Notes: generated by a model from the letters alone, not told the origin. A stretch of 64,000 bases of DNA from an uncultured Eubacteriales bacterium (GCA_900544405.1 UQVA01000005.1:1-64000), one strand, 5' to 3'. Positions 40,533 through 50,094 are shown, numbered from the stretch's first letter. Translations and numbers: made by a program.

Positions 40533-41660
40533 TCAGAGTCCGGCTTCCTGAAGCCGGTGAATCTTTGCGATCAGGTCTTCTGCCATCAGCTTGTGCCGGT
40601 GAATGCTGGGATGCAGGCAGCCGCCCACATCCGCTCCGACGTTCATCATCTTGTTGAACTTCAGGATGTCCACACGGTGATCGCCGCTCTGGGTGCGATA
40701 TTGGTCCACGATGTCCCGGATCTCATCGAACAGATAGTAATCCATGCAGCCAAGTGCGCAGAGAATGACTGGGTCGGGTCCGTTGAGGGAACGAATTTCT
40801 TCCAGGAAGGTCCGGTAATTTTTCCGAAAATCCGCAAGAGCCTGGGCCTTGTCCGTCCGGAAATAAATCTGGTTGGCATCGTTTGTGCCAAGATTCAACA
40901 CAATATAGCGGGCGGGCTTCTCGGCAAAATTATAAGGGTCTGCCAACGGGACAGGCTGCGACCGCCGGATGGCCAGCTTTTCCTGAATGATTCGGTCCGC
41001 ATAGGGATACAGGTCCCGCATACAGTAGAAGCCGGGCATGGGCACGGGATTTTCGATACTGATTCCGCTGACGCTGATGAACCGGGGCTCCAGGCCCAGG
41101 GTCCGGGCAGTAATGGCCCCGTAGGTCATCCAGCCGTCCTCCTCGGCGGCCTCGAATTCGTGGGCGGGGTCCGTTGCAGCATTTCCAAAGCCGCAGGTAA
41201 TGGAATCTCCGATAAACTCGATCACGTCCCGCTTCTCCGGCGCAAAGGGGAGAATATCTCCGTCGGTCACAATCCCCGCAAGCCCCAGGGCGGTGCGGAA
41301 ATTCTCCGTCAGCTTGATGATACGGACTTCATGGGTCTGCACCGTCTCGGAGAAAAAGATGGGAACGGTCTCCCCGTCCCGGACCGCCTGCTTCCGGCAG
41401 GGGGTCTGGTCATCGTCCAGAAATACCGCCACATAGGGCCAGTCCTCCCGGGGAGGTGCCCCGGCAGGGGGCGTGACATTCGGTGGGACGAACGTATCCG
41501 GAATCGCCCGGAACTTCACGGCCAGAAAGCTGCCGGTAAACCGAAAGCGAAAGCCGCCGCAGGTATAGTTGGCGTACAATGTCTGTTCTTCCCGGTCATA
41601 CCAGGTGCGGCCATAGGTCTGAATTTTGTCGGATAGGCTTGTATAAGAAAGTGTGTTCAT
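40533..41660 (-). CDS. CE2-like acetyl esterase (SGNH with N-terminal beta domain)
   Basis: The 375-residue protein has an N-terminal jelly-roll part (G-F-R-F-R-F-T-G-S-F) and a C-terminal SGNH domain. G-D-S-I-T holds the nucleophile, G-T-N-D is block III, and H-P-S-I-H holds the histidine. This two-domain order is that of carbohydrate esterase family 2, which removes acetyl groups from xylo- and gluco-oligosaccharides. No signal peptide is present. ATG 41660 follows the next upstream gene's stop by five bases; the ribosome site is weak, so coupling is likely. Confidence 0.83.
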   Translation of the reverse strand: MNTLSYTSLSDKIQTYGRTWYDREEQTLYANYTCGGFRFRFTGSFLAVKFRAIPDTFVPPNVTPPAGAPPREDWPYVAVFLDDDQTPCRKQAVRDGETVPIFFSETVQTHEVRIIKLTENFRTALGLAGIVTDGDILPFAPEKRDVIEFIGDSITCGFGNAATDPAHEFEAAEEDGWMTYGAITARTLGLEPRFISVSGISIENPVPMPGFYCMRDLYPYADRIIQEKLAIRRSQPVPLADPYNFAEKPARYIVLNLGTNDANQIYFRTDKAQALADFRKNYRTFLEEIRSLNGPDPVILCALGCMDYYLFDEIRDIVDQYRTQSGDHRVDILKFNKMMNVGADVGGCLHPSIHRHKLMAEDLIAKIHRLQEAGL

Positions 41661-41665
41661 GGGCT

Positions 41666-42460
41666 TCACTCCATTCCCAGCATCCAGCGGATCGCAGGTT
41701 CCAGATTGGCTTCCCAGAATTTCCAGTTGTGGACACCGGGAGCAGTGCGGTAAACGTGGGGAACGTGGCATTCCTCCAGGAAGCGGTGGAAGGCACAGTT
41801 TGGCTCATAGAGGAAATCCTCCGTGCCGCAGGCCATGAAAATGTCGGGAATGGGCTTCCCCGCCTCCTGAAGCTGCCGCAGCAGTACCTCCGGATTGCAG
41901 GAACGTTCCGGCGCCGTCTTCAGGTCACCGAACACATGATTATAATAGGCATAGTTGGCCATAGGATTCCCCTGCTTCGGGTCCATATTGGGTAATTCAT
42001 GGATAATGAGCGCACTGGACAGGGCCATGATCTTGCTGAACCGGTCAGCAAACTGAAGGCCTGTGTGCAATGCACCGAAGCCGCCCATGGACAATCCACC
42101 GATCCAGGTATTCTCTCTGGAAATATCCAGTCCAAAGGTTTTTTCTGCGAACTCGGGCAGCTCCTGTCCCACAAAGTCTGCATAGCGTTCGCCGGTAGAT
42201 TCCCGGTTCAGGTAAAAGCTGTTTCCCGCAGCAGGCATCAGCACCGCCAGGTTGTAAGTCAAGGCCAATTCCCGGATGGAGGAACCGGTGATCCAGTCCG
42301 ACTCGCAGCCGCTGTATCCATGAAGCAGAATCAGGGTTTTCGGCGGACGCTGAAAGTTGGGATTTTCCGGAAAAGGCGGAGCATCGTTGGGCAGGACCGC
42401 ATAAAAATGGCTCTGGCCGGCCAGTGCTTTGGAATAAAACTCGGTGTGGATGAGAGACAT
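41666..42460 (-). CDS. CE1/tributyrin-esterase-like hydrolase
   Basis: The 264-residue alpha/beta hydrolase has L-L-H-G-Y-S-G with the oxyanion region, the nucleophile elbow G-G-L-S124-M-G-G, an acid in C-G-T-E-D-F-L-Y, and the catalytic histidine in G-V-H-N-W. This resembles the EstA/esterase D group and CE1 feruloyl or acetyl-xylan esterases. No signal peptide is present. AAAGGAG lies before ATG 42460. It is first in the three-esterase run 42460 to 38995. Confidence 0.85.
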   Translation of the reverse strand: MSLIHTEFYSKALAGQSHFYAVLPNDAPPFPENPNFQRPPKTLILLHGYSGCESDWITGSSIRELALTYNLAVLMPAAGNSFYLNRESTGERYADFVGQELPEFAEKTFGLDISRENTWIGGLSMGGFGALHTGLQFADRFSKIMALSSALIIHELPNMDPKQGNPMANYAYYNHVFGDLKTAPERSCNPEVLLRQLQEAGKPIPDIFMACGTEDFLYEPNCAFHRFLEECHVPHVYRTAPGVHNWKFWEANLEPAIRWMLGME

Positions 42461-42484
42461 GGCATAGCACTCCTTTTTTCTTTC

Positions 42485-42493
42485 AGTATAGCA
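42485..42493 (-). promoter_or_regulatory. Extended -10 promoter of the three-esterase run
   Basis: TGC-TATACT on the minus strand, 25 bases before ATG 42460, no clear -35. A regulator may be needed. Confidence 0.55.
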
Positions 42494-42637
42494 GACTTGA
42501 CCGTACAGGGCTTTCGTTTGTGTTGCAACGGCTTTTGGATTTGTAACCAGCGAGCCGCTTTTTTGAAAGGATCGGATACCTTCCCAAATGCGTTCCGCAT
42601 CGTTATAAGGTAAGATATATAGGAAGGAGGCCTCGCC

Positions 42638-43498
42638 ATGAAGAATCGAGAAATTGTTGAAAAAATTCTCAGCTACCACCCGCATATTCCGAATTATCAC
42701 GGCTGCGATAGCTGGAAAGCCGGAGACCCGGAGGCAGAATGCACAGGCATTGTAACGGCTCTGGTACCTACGGTGAATGTAATCCGGAAAGCCCGTGCGC
42801 TGGGAGCAAATCTGCTGATCGTCCATGAGCCTACATTTTACACCTCCCAGGACGGCCCAGGCTGGTTTGAAGATTTTCCCAACCGGGTCTATGCGGAGAA
42901 GCGGCAGCTTCTGGAGGAGTCCGGGATCGCTATATGGCGGGACCACGACCATATGCACTTTCATCAGCCGGACAGCATCTTCACCGGCGTTCTGAAGGGA
43001 TTGGGCTGGGAGGACCGGGCCCATGTGGATCACAGCACCGGCTGCTATGCCCACTACCTGGTGAACCTCCCGGAAATGACGTTGGAGGCGCTGTGTCATC
43101 ACCTGATGCACTCCATCGGCATGAACGGCTTACGCTATATCGGAAAGCCCGATATGCCTGTCCGGACCGTGGCACTGGTAGGCCATCTCTTTCCGGAGAA
43201 TCACAGTCTGAAGCACCGGGACGGCTCTCCGGCAGAATACAGCGTACAGGTCATCAAAGTCCTGGAGGAGCAGGCGGATGTCATCATTCCCGGAGAAGTC
43301 ATTGACTGGACGGTTCTATCCTATGTTCGGGATGCCGTGCAGCAGGGCCGGAACAAAGCCGCAATCAACCTCGGACACCTGAACTGGGAAGAGCTGGGAA
43401 TGCAATACGCCGCCGAATGGATTGGCCGTCTGGTAGGCGGGCAAGTAAATGTAACGTATGTTCCTTCGGAGGATATGTACCAATTTCTGCTGCCATAG
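42638..43498 (+). CDS. NIF3-like (DUF34) protein
   Basis: The 286-residue protein has the NIF3 outline: an N-terminal D-x-W-K-A-G segment, L-L-I-V-H-E-P-T-F with an acidic/His pair, and a second metal cluster with H-D-H-M-H-F-H. A later C-terminal E-V-I-D-W-T strand replaces the usual G-E-x-x-H end. NIF3 proteins bind two metal ions and have been linked to GTP cyclohydrolase-like or hydrolase roles; the exact reaction is unsettled. AGGAGG precedes ATG 42638. It is divergent from the esterase run and may act on the same substrate. Confidence 0.75.
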   Translation: MKNREIVEKILSYHPHIPNYHGCDSWKAGDPEAECTGIVTALVPTVNVIRKARALGANLLIVHEPTFYTSQDGPGWFEDFPNRVYAEKRQLLEESGIAIWRDHDHMHFHQPDSIFTGVLKGLGWEDRAHVDHSTGCYAHYLVNLPEMTLEALCHHLMHSIGMNGLRYIGKPDMPVRTVALVGHLFPENHSLKHRDGSPAEYSVQVIKVLEEQADVIIPGEVIDWTVLSYVRDAVQQGRNKAAINLGHLNWEELGMQYAAEWIGRLVGGQVNVTYVPSEDMYQFLLP

Positions 43499-43513
43499 AT
43501 CCCTCGACCCGTT

Positions 43514-43560
43514 AAAGAGCATCTGCCGCTTCCAAAGGGAAGCGGCAGATGCTCTTTTTT
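43514..43560. terminator. Strong bidirectional terminator
   Basis: An eighteen-base perfect stem with an AAAG loop followed by TTTTTT, between the converging NIF3-like and SGNH genes. Confidence 0.92.
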
Positions 43561-44738
43561 CACTGCAACGTTTTCAACAGAACGTCAGCCATCCGTTCTC
43601 CGCCCAGCCAGTTGGGGTGTACCCCGTCTCCCAGGTGGAAGCCCTCCTGCATCCGGTGTACGTCATCGGGGTCCCGAAGGGCCGCATCCATATCCGCAAT
43701 GCCGTCAGCGATATGGGAATTCCGGATAAGCCGATTGTAGTCCTGCCGCAGAGCCTCCGCCTGCTCCCGCCAGGGATCGCCAAAGGAACCGAAGGGAGCA
43801 ATGGTGCCAAGGTAGACCCGGCTGCCCCGCCGCTTGGCCCGGTCGGTCACATCGCGCAACGCATCAAAAATATCCTCTGCCGTGGGGACAGTCGGCTCCC
43901 GAAAGCAAAGACTATGCGAGCAGTCGTTGACCCCTTCCATGAGAAAGACAATGTCCGGCGTGGCTCCGTCATACACGTCTGCATCGAACCGGTCCTTTCC
44001 GGCAATGCCAAACTGGTGGCCCTCACCCGGAAAGCCCGGCATGACAGGATGAGACTTCTGCAGTCGGTTTCCGGAAATTCCTGCATTCATGATGGCATAT
44101 TTTCCGGGAGAACAGGCACACAGCCGTTCCAGCAGAGGGTCCATGAAGAAGGACATATGCGTGATGGAATCCCCAAAGAGGGCAATCAGCTGAACACCGT
44201 CATCGGCCAGAACGGAAATATCGCAGACCCCAGCGGCAAAATGCAGCGGATACGGGTCGTGAGCCAGTCCCGGTACCAGCTGCTCCTTGACTGTGAAACC
44301 CAACGCATCCGTTTCGGCATAGTCTCCCGTCTGATGGAAGCTCTGCCAGCCAATGCCGGTATAGCTGGTACAAGCGCTGCGCAGGACGGTTTTCTCGCCG
44401 AAATAGAGATAGAGAAGAATGTCGTCCTCAGGAGTCACGGTCAGGCTGACCGGATCCGAATAGGGCCGGGAATTGGCCTCCAGGCAAATCCGGCTGCTGC
44501 CCCGGTAGGTAATGGGAACGCGGGGTGTGACCCGGCCGTTCACCCGGTTATGGACGGCCACAGCGGCATGGCTGATAACCATAGGGCAGTCTGAATAGAG
44601 GTTATTGAAACGCACCCGCAGCTGCGTGCCGCCGATATTATTCCGGAACACGCTTTTCTGGGTAATATTTTCCAGGACGCCCAGCTCCTGATTAAAATCA
44701 ATGGGAACGTAGCGCCATGCAGGAATCCATTTCGCCAT
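43560..44738 (-). CDS. SGNH/GDSL esterase
   Basis: The 392-residue protein has an N-terminal beta domain of about 180 residues and an SGNH domain: L-F-G-D-S191-I-T, a G-I-S-G-N block II, G-V-N-D and D-G-V-H-P. It differs in sequence from the CE2-like gene at 40533. It lacks a signal peptide and probably removes acyl groups from a sugar or lipid in the cytosol. GGAGG precedes ATG 44738. It ends the long minus-strand run that begins at 57718. Confidence 0.85.
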   Translation of the reverse strand: MAKWIPAWRYVPIDFNQELGVLENITQKSVFRNNIGGTQLRVRFNNLYSDCPMVISHAAVAVHNRVNGRVTPRVPITYRGSSRICLEANSRPYSDPVSLTVTPEDDILLYLYFGEKTVLRSACTSYTGIGWQSFHQTGDYAETDALGFTVKEQLVPGLAHDPYPLHFAAGVCDISVLADDGVQLIALFGDSITHMSFFMDPLLERLCACSPGKYAIMNAGISGNRLQKSHPVMPGFPGEGHQFGIAGKDRFDADVYDGATPDIVFLMEGVNDCSHSLCFREPTVPTAEDIFDALRDVTDRAKRRGSRVYLGTIAPFGSFGDPWREQAEALRQDYNRLIRNSHIADGIADMDAALRDPDDVHRMQEGFHLGDGVHPNWLGGERMADVLLKTLQ

Positions 44739-44756
44739 TACATTTTCCTCCTTCGC

Positions 44757-45719
44757 TTACAGCCCCTGCTGCTCCAGCCACTGGGCGCACAGCGTCCCCC
44801 ACTGAGCAACATGGGGCAGGTCCATAGCAAGATCGTTGCAGCCGTCGGCCATAGCCAGCCCATGGACACCCTCCGGGAACAGATGCATCTCGAAGGGAAT
44901 GCCCACGGCAGTCAGGGCCTGCCCCAGGGTAAAGGAATGCCGGGGATCGTCGCTGTTGGTCTGCCAGATGAAGAAGGGCGGTGTCTGCCGGGTAATATTG
45001 ACTTCCGGAGCAAAATAGATCTGCTCATCCTTACTTGCCACAAAAGGGCTGGTAGCGCGATCGCTGAAGGGGTCCACAAACAGGCCCGCAGGCAGTCCGC
45101 AGGTGGCGAAGGCAGCATAGCCCAGCACGGCGGCATCAGGGCGGCAGCTCATCCGCTCCACAGGGTCAGCTGCATTTGCGTCACCGAAGTCAAAATGGGT
45201 GGCGCAGTTGCTGCCCAGCATTCCACCGGCGGAAAATCCCATAACCGCAATGCGATCGGTGATACCCAGCTCGTTTTTTCGGAAACGCAGCAGCCGGACG
45301 GCCCGCTGCATATCGGCCAGCGCATCATAGCGGCTGTATGGCTTCAAGCGATAGGTAAGGATAGCGGTATTGAACCCGGCCTTGGAGAAAAATTGGGCTG
45401 CATGGAAGCCCTCGCAGCCGGTCCGGGTGGAGAAGCCGCCGCCGTGGGCCACAATCACAGTACCCCGGGGGTGCTCCTGCCCGGGTGCAGGTACAAAAAC
45501 GAGAGAGGGCTGGGGCTGCAGCGGGTCCCGGCCGTCGTAGCCGGGAGCGCCGTCTTCCCACAAAAGCATCTGGTCAAAACGGGAGAGGGCATCGTTCCAG
45601 ATTTTCAGATTTCCGGCAATATCCATCGTCCCGTCCGGGTTGCGGTGCTTGGAAACATGGCGGATAACGCTGCGCTCGGCGCAAACGGCATCCAGCGTAA
45701 CGGCATTTTGTTCGTACAT
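44757..45719 (-). CDS. Alpha/beta hydrolase (acetylesterase type)
   Basis: The 320-residue protein has an H-G-G-G oxyanion motif (92-95), the nucleophile elbow G-F-S163-A-G-G, and a late G-V-H-G-L with the catalytic histidine, the pattern of XynB-like and BD-FAE acetylesterases. No signal peptide is present. GGAGGG precedes ATG 45719; the gap to the deacetylase stop is 20 bases. It probably de-esterifies small glycosides. Confidence 0.85.
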   Translation of the reverse strand: MYEQNAVTLDAVCAERSVIRHVSKHRNPDGTMDIAGNLKIWNDALSRFDQMLLWEDGAPGYDGRDPLQPQPSLVFVPAPGQEHPRGTVIVAHGGGFSTRTGCEGFHAAQFFSKAGFNTAILTYRLKPYSRYDALADMQRAVRLLRFRKNELGITDRIAVMGFSAGGMLGSNCATHFDFGDANAADPVERMSCRPDAAVLGYAAFATCGLPAGLFVDPFSDRATSPFVASKDEQIYFAPEVNITRQTPPFFIWQTNSDDPRHSFTLGQALTAVGIPFEMHLFPEGVHGLAMADGCNDLAMDLPHVAQWGTLCAQWLEQQGL

Positions 45720-45738
45720 AAGAACCCTCCTTCGGTGG

Positions 45739-46602
45739 TTACAGGGGCGTGGGCGCAATCACGGCGCATTTCCCTGCGGGAATCGTCTCAACGGCAAACA
45801 TAGAGGTCCGGATGGTCACATCCACGGCACTGGGATTATTCACATAAGTCCCGTCGGCGGAATACTCCAGGCGGCGGTAGGCGTTTACATAATCAATGAT
45901 CTCTCCGTTGGTCGCAAACCAGACTGCATCACCGTGTGCGGCCATAAAGTCCGCCAGCTTTTCGATCGTCTGCCAGTTGTCGTTGGCATCAAATTCGTAG
46001 GCATGGCCCCAGACGTAGAAAAGTGACGGCAAGAACGGCGGCTGCTCCAGGAATTTCCCTGCCAGCGTCATCAGCTCCGGGTCATCATGGTGGCAGGTCG
46101 GGTTCCAAGTCAGGAAATCCTCCGGCAATCGAAAGGCATGGGTAGACGCCACGGTCCGGGCGCCCTGATACCCGGCCAGACGGAGCAGTTCTCTGGTATC
46201 GGCATTGTGAGTCCCGAAGGGATAGGCAAACATTTTCAGCGGTTTCCGGGTCAATTCTTCCAGACGCCGCTTGTCCTCCACGACTTCATACATGGCCAGC
46301 GGCGTCCCCACGCCGGAGAGGTCGGAGTGAAAAAGACCGTGCCCGGCAATTTCATGTCCGGCATAAACGGTTTTTGCCTCCTCCGCACTCAGCTTGGAAA
46401 GGTCCAGCGGCGGCTTGCCAGGAAGGGAACCGCCATCCTTGTGGCCAAACAGGCCGGAACCGATATTGAAGGTGCATTTCAGTCCCCGCTCCCGGAAAAT
46501 CTCCGCCAGACGCCGGTCCTGCACCACTCCGTCGTCATAGCTCAGGGTAAAGGCCCGGCTTTTCCCGCCGGGGAATACCAGGGAATCAAATCGCTTGCCC
46601 AT
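45739..46602 (-). CDS. NodB-type polysaccharide deacetylase
   Basis: The 287-residue protein has the NodB core: S-Y-D23-D24-G for metal and base, and H-E-I-A-G-H-G-L-F-H for the metal histidines. Later motifs are F-A-Y-P-F-G-T-H and a W-F-A-T-N strand. It is a metal-dependent deacetylase of N- or O-acetyl groups. Without a signal peptide it must act on an imported oligosaccharide rather than wall polymers. The start overlaps the MATE stop by one base (TAATG), with GAGGAGG upstream. Confidence 0.88.
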   Translation of the reverse strand: MGKRFDSLVFPGGKSRAFTLSYDDGVVQDRRLAEIFRERGLKCTFNIGSGLFGHKDGGSLPGKPPLDLSKLSAEEAKTVYAGHEIAGHGLFHSDLSGVGTPLAMYEVVEDKRRLEELTRKPLKMFAYPFGTHNADTRELLRLAGYQGARTVASTHAFRLPEDFLTWNPTCHHDDPELMTLAGKFLEQPPFLPSLFYVWGHAYEFDANDNWQTIEKLADFMAAHGDAVWFATNGEIIDYVNAYRRLEYSADGTYVNNPSAVDVTIRTSMFAVETIPAGKCAVIAPTPL

Positions 46603-48011
46603 TAGCGTATTTCCTCCTCATCTTCTTCAATTTCGCCAAAATCAGCCGTTCCCTGCACATGCTTGATCCACTTCCCGCTGCGTAGCCGCAGGATACACCA
46701 GAATGCCTTGAGGATCTGGTCGGAATACAGAAAGAGATAGGTAAAAAACGGTGGCAGCTTCAGGGTAAGCCCCGCCAATGCGCCCAGCGGCACGGCCACC
46801 AGCCACATGGTGCTCATATCCGCCGCCAGGAGAAAACGGGTATCTCCGCCGCCCCGCAGGACGCCCTTGCTGAGGATGGAGTTCACCGAGCGGAATACGA
46901 CCACAATGCACAGGGCATCCATCAGCTCCATGGCGATCTCCCGGGTCTCCGGGGTGATCTTGTAGAGGGAGATCACCGTGCCGGAAATCAACCGGATGAT
47001 GACCGATGCCAATGCGCCGAACACCAGGCCAATGAGCAGGTAGGTATTTCCCTGCCGTCTCGCCGCCTGCACCTCTCCCTTGCCCAATACCTGACCGGTC
47101 TGGAAGCAGCCCGAGAAGGCAAGGCCCATAATGACGATGGTGCTGACCCGTTGAATGACCATGGTGATGGAGTTGGCAGTCACAAATCCGGACCCGATCC
47201 GGCCCATGATGATCGCCAGTACATTGTCACCCAGGCCGAGCAGGCAGTCGCTGAGCAGCACCGGGATACTGGTATGCAGGAATTCCCCCACCAGGTCCCG
47301 GAAGGGCGTGAACAGATCACGGATGCGAAAGCGAAGCTGCTTGTTTGAAAGAAAGCTGCCGACAATCACGGAGGACTCCACGATCCGGGCCACAACGGTC
47401 CCCAGTGCCGCACCGGCAACACCCATGGCCGGGCAGCCCAGCTTTCCGAAAATAAAGACGTAATTCGCCCCGATATTGATGCCGAAAGCACAGGCCGACG
47501 CAATGAGCGGAACATGGGAGTGCCCAATACTGCGCAGGGTGTTCGTCAGCGTGAAGGACAAAGCCATCAGCACAAAGGTCGCCGTAGACCAGCGCAGATA
47601 ACGAACGCCCTCCGCAATCAGTTCCCGTTCCTCCTGCCGGAAATAGAGACGCATGATCTGTTCCGGCAGGAAAATATCTGCCAGCGTAAAGGCCGCACTG
47701 AGTCCCAGGCCGAACCAGATGGCAATGGAGACCACTTTTTTCAAAGCAGGGATATTCTGGGCTCCCCAGTACCGGGACGTAAGAACGGATGCCCCCATAC
47801 TGATGCCCATAATGGCAAAAACATATAGATTGATAAACTGATTGGCCTGGGTGGAAGCGCTGAGAGCTGATTCCGTCAGCTGGCCCAGCATGATGTTGTC
47901 CACCAGGTTGACACCCGTTGTAATGACGCTCTGCAGGATTACGGGAATCGCAATGGTCAGAAGCGATTTATAAAATCGGGGGTCTTTTTCAATGATTTGT
48001 CTGCGTTCCAT
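46602..48011 (-). CDS. MATE-family efflux transporter
   Basis: The 469-residue protein has about twelve hydrophobic helices and MATE features: V-N-L-V-D-N-I-M-L-G-Q in helix 1, a repeated half, and R-G-G-G-D-T-R in the second half. It exports small organic molecules with Na+ or H+. Position between sugar-import genes and deacetylases hints that it expels a by-product or a toxic aglycone. GGGAGG precedes ATG 48011. It is complete, unlike the MATE remnant at 31926. Confidence 0.9.
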   Translation of the reverse strand: MERRQIIEKDPRFYKSLLTIAIPVILQSVITTGVNLVDNIMLGQLTESALSASTQANQFINLYVFAIMGISMGASVLTSRYWGAQNIPALKKVVSIAIWFGLGLSAAFTLADIFLPEQIMRLYFRQEERELIAEGVRYLRWSTATFVLMALSFTLTNTLRSIGHSHVPLIASACAFGINIGANYVFIFGKLGCPAMGVAGAALGTVVARIVESSVIVGSFLSNKQLRFRIRDLFTPFRDLVGEFLHTSIPVLLSDCLLGLGDNVLAIIMGRIGSGFVTANSITMVIQRVSTIVIMGLAFSGCFQTGQVLGKGEVQAARRQGNTYLLIGLVFGALASVIIRLISGTVISLYKITPETREIAMELMDALCIVVVFRSVNSILSKGVLRGGGDTRFLLAADMSTMWLVAVPLGALAGLTLKLPPFFTYLFLYSDQILKAFWCILRLRSGKWIKHVQGTADFGEIEEDEEEIR

Positions 48012-48122
48012 GCCTTTTCCTCCCAGCTCGTTTCCCTGTCAGTTTATCACGCCGGAATCGCCGAGGCTATTCAAAAAGTACTCTTCGATTGCAAAAACAG
48101 CGATTCTTCCGGATAGAGCAAT

Positions 48123-48152
48123 GCGCCCGTTCTCCGAAAAAAGAACGGGCGC
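48123..48152 (-). other. Intergenic hairpin between ATPase and MATE genes
   Basis: An eleven-base stem (48123-48133 with 48142-48152). The T-rich stretch on the minus strand is in the loop rather than after the stem, so partial attenuation or a processing point is more likely than full termination. Confidence 0.55.
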
Positions 48153-48170
48153 ACGGAAGTACAGCAGGAT

Positions 48171-49307
48171 TCAACGAAAAAGGGCAGCACCGTCGCCGTC
48201 AAACAGGCAGACCCGAGCCGGGTCAAAGGTCACAGAAATCCGGTCCCCTCGCAAGAAAGTCTTTCCCGGCTCGGTCGGGATGACCGCCAGAAATGTGCTG
48301 CCCTCCGCCGATAGATGCAGAACCCGCTCGGAGCCAAGCTCTTCCACGGTCTCTATCCGGACCGGAGTGCCGTCGGCCGCCGGTTGGATATGCACCGGCC
48401 GGATGCCCACGCTCACCGGTCCGTTCACGCCCTCCGGCAACGGCACACGGACACCGAGCAGCGTCACAAAGCCGTCCTCCGAGGGCAGGTCCGGGAAAAG
48501 ATTCATGGGGGGTGTTCCCAAGGCAAGCGCTGCATCAACGCAGTTCGGCCCGGTGTAGATCTGGGCCGGAGTACCGTCCTGAAGCACGCAGCCGTCCTTC
48601 ATGACCAGGATACGTTCTCCCAGGGCCAGTGCTTCGGTCTGATCGTGGGTCACATAGACAAAGGTAGTACCCAATTCCGTGTGGATCCTCTTGACCATGC
48701 GGCGCAGGGCTGCCCGCATGGGGGCGTCCAGATTACTGAAGGGTTCATCCATCAGAAACAGTCTGGGCTTGCGCACCAGGGCCCGGGCAATGGCCACCCG
48801 TTGGACCTGACCGCCGGAAAGCTGGAAGGGCAGCCGGTTCAGGCAGTCGCTCAGGTCCAGCAGTGCCGCCATGCGCTCTACCGTCTCGGTCAGCTCCTGC
48901 CGTGGGATATGCAGATTCCGCAAAGGAAAGGCAATGTTGTCAAAAGCCGTAAAATGCGGGTAAAGGCTGTAATTCTGAAAAACCATAGCCACATCCCGGT
49001 CCTCCGGCGGCACTCCGGCCATGTCCTTTCCGTCAAAGAGAACACAGCCCACCGTCGGAGCCTCCAGCCCGCTCAGCAGCCGCAACAGCGTGGTCTTGCC
49101 GCAGCCGGAGGGCCCCAGCAGAACCAGAAATTCCCCGTCCCGGATGGTAAGGTCGATGTGCTGAAGCACGATCACGCCCTCGTTGGTCACATAGGGCATG
49201 GCCTTCTGCCGGGCCAGCTGCTCCTTACGCTGTCTGCGGCCCAGCAGGCCCCCAGTCTCCACAAACGGATATATTTTTGCAACATCCCGCAGTTCAATGC
49301 TGCCCAT
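48171..49307 (-). CDS. Sugar ABC transporter ATPase (MalK/UgpC type)
   Basis: The 378-residue protein has Walker A GPSGCGKTT (65-73), signature LSGGQ (163-167), Walker B LFLMDEP (183-189), H-loop T-H-D, and a C-terminal TOBE/OB domain typical of sugar importers. An insert at about 15-45 (G-L-L-G-R-R-Q-R-K, then M-P-Y-V-T-N-E-G-V) is a feature of MalK homologues in Clostridia. GGAGG precedes ATG 49307, overlapping the YesL-like gene's end. It should power the 50095/51016 permeases; many LplBC-type systems lack a linked ATPase, so linkage here is useful. Confidence 0.92.
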   Translation of the reverse strand: MGSIELRDVAKIYPFVETGGLLGRRQRKEQLARQKAMPYVTNEGVIVLQHIDLTIRDGEFLVLLGPSGCGKTTLLRLLSGLEAPTVGCVLFDGKDMAGVPPEDRDVAMVFQNYSLYPHFTAFDNIAFPLRNLHIPRQELTETVERMAALLDLSDCLNRLPFQLSGGQVQRVAIARALVRKPRLFLMDEPFSNLDAPMRAALRRMVKRIHTELGTTFVYVTHDQTEALALGERILVMKDGCVLQDGTPAQIYTGPNCVDAALALGTPPMNLFPDLPSEDGFVTLLGVRVPLPEGVNGPVSVGIRPVHIQPAADGTPVRIETVEELGSERVLHLSAEGSTFLAVIPTEPGKTFLRGDRISVTFDPARVCLFDGDGAALFR

Positions 49308-50016
49308 GTACTTCCTCCTCCGCTTTTCCGCTGAGGACCCGGTCCCATTCCAATGCCCCCAAGGCGCTTTCCTCCTGCTCCGGCTGTGGGGGCTGCGGCT
49401 CGACAGCTTCCTCCAGACCGTTTTCCCGGATATAGCGGGTCATGTCCCGCCCTATGGGTCCCCGGAACAGGTCTGCATACACGGCAGGCAGCACCAGAAG
49501 CAGCAGTGGGAAAAAGTCCACGGCCAGGAACATCAACGCCAGTAGGACCGCAAAAAGAGCTGTCCGCAGGAGCTTTCTGCCGGAAAAGTACACTGCCAGG
49601 CGCAAAATCGTCACGGCTCCGCCCTCAAACCGGGCCAGCACCGGCGGCAGGCAGATCACCGTCACAACAAACAGCGCCCCCAGCAAAACCCCCAGCGCCA
49701 TATAGCAGGCGCCGAAAATGCCGGTGGACCAGATCTGCAGGCCGGTATGGATGCCCAGGTACAGCAGCGCCCCCAGCACCTCGCAGCCGATACTCAGCGA
49801 AATGCCCGGTTTCATAGCGCTCCGGTAGGCCTCCCAAAAAGTCCGGACGACGGGCTGTCCGGTAAACACAGCCCGGTCCACGGTGGTGTGCAGCGCAGCG
49901 CAGGCCGGCAAGAGGGTAACGATGGGGACGCAGCCCAGAAGCCAGCAAAAGCTGGCAATCAGCATATTGGCGATTTTCACGAGAAATGCGATCACGGGAT
50001 TCTGATATTGAAACAT
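49294..50016 (-). CDS. YesL-like (DUF624) membrane protein
   Basis: The 240-residue protein has about five hydrophobic helices and the DUF624 start (N-M-L-I-A-S-F-C-W-L-L-G), with a proline/glutamate-rich cytoplasmic tail. DUF624 proteins accompany LplB/LplC-type polysaccharide importers in Firmicutes; their role is unknown. AGAGGAA is the ribosome site for ATG 50016. The stop overlaps the ATPase start by 14 bases. Confidence 0.85.
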   Translation of the reverse strand: MFQYQNPVIAFLVKIANMLIASFCWLLGCVPIVTLLPACAALHTTVDRAVFTGQPVVRTFWEAYRSAMKPGISLSIGCEVLGALLYLGIHTGLQIWSTGIFGACYMALGVLLGALFVVTVICLPPVLARFEGGAVTILRLAVYFSGRKLLRTALFAVLLALMFLAVDFFPLLLLVLPAVYADLFRGPIGRDMTRYIRENGLEEAVEPQPPQPEQEESALGALEWDRVLSGKAEEEVHGQH

Positions 50017-50044
50017 GGAAATTCCTCTTTACAAAAAACGGGAT

Positions 50045-50073
50045 AGGGCAAGACCGGGTCGGGGTCTTGCCCT
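50045..50073 (-). other. Intergenic hairpin between permease and DUF624 genes
   Basis: An eleven-base stem (50045-50055 with 50063-50073). On the minus strand six bases separate it from a T6 run. It may reduce expression of the distal genes relative to the permeases. Confidence 0.6.
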
Positions 50074-50094
50074 GTGGGTTTTCAAATAAGCGGC

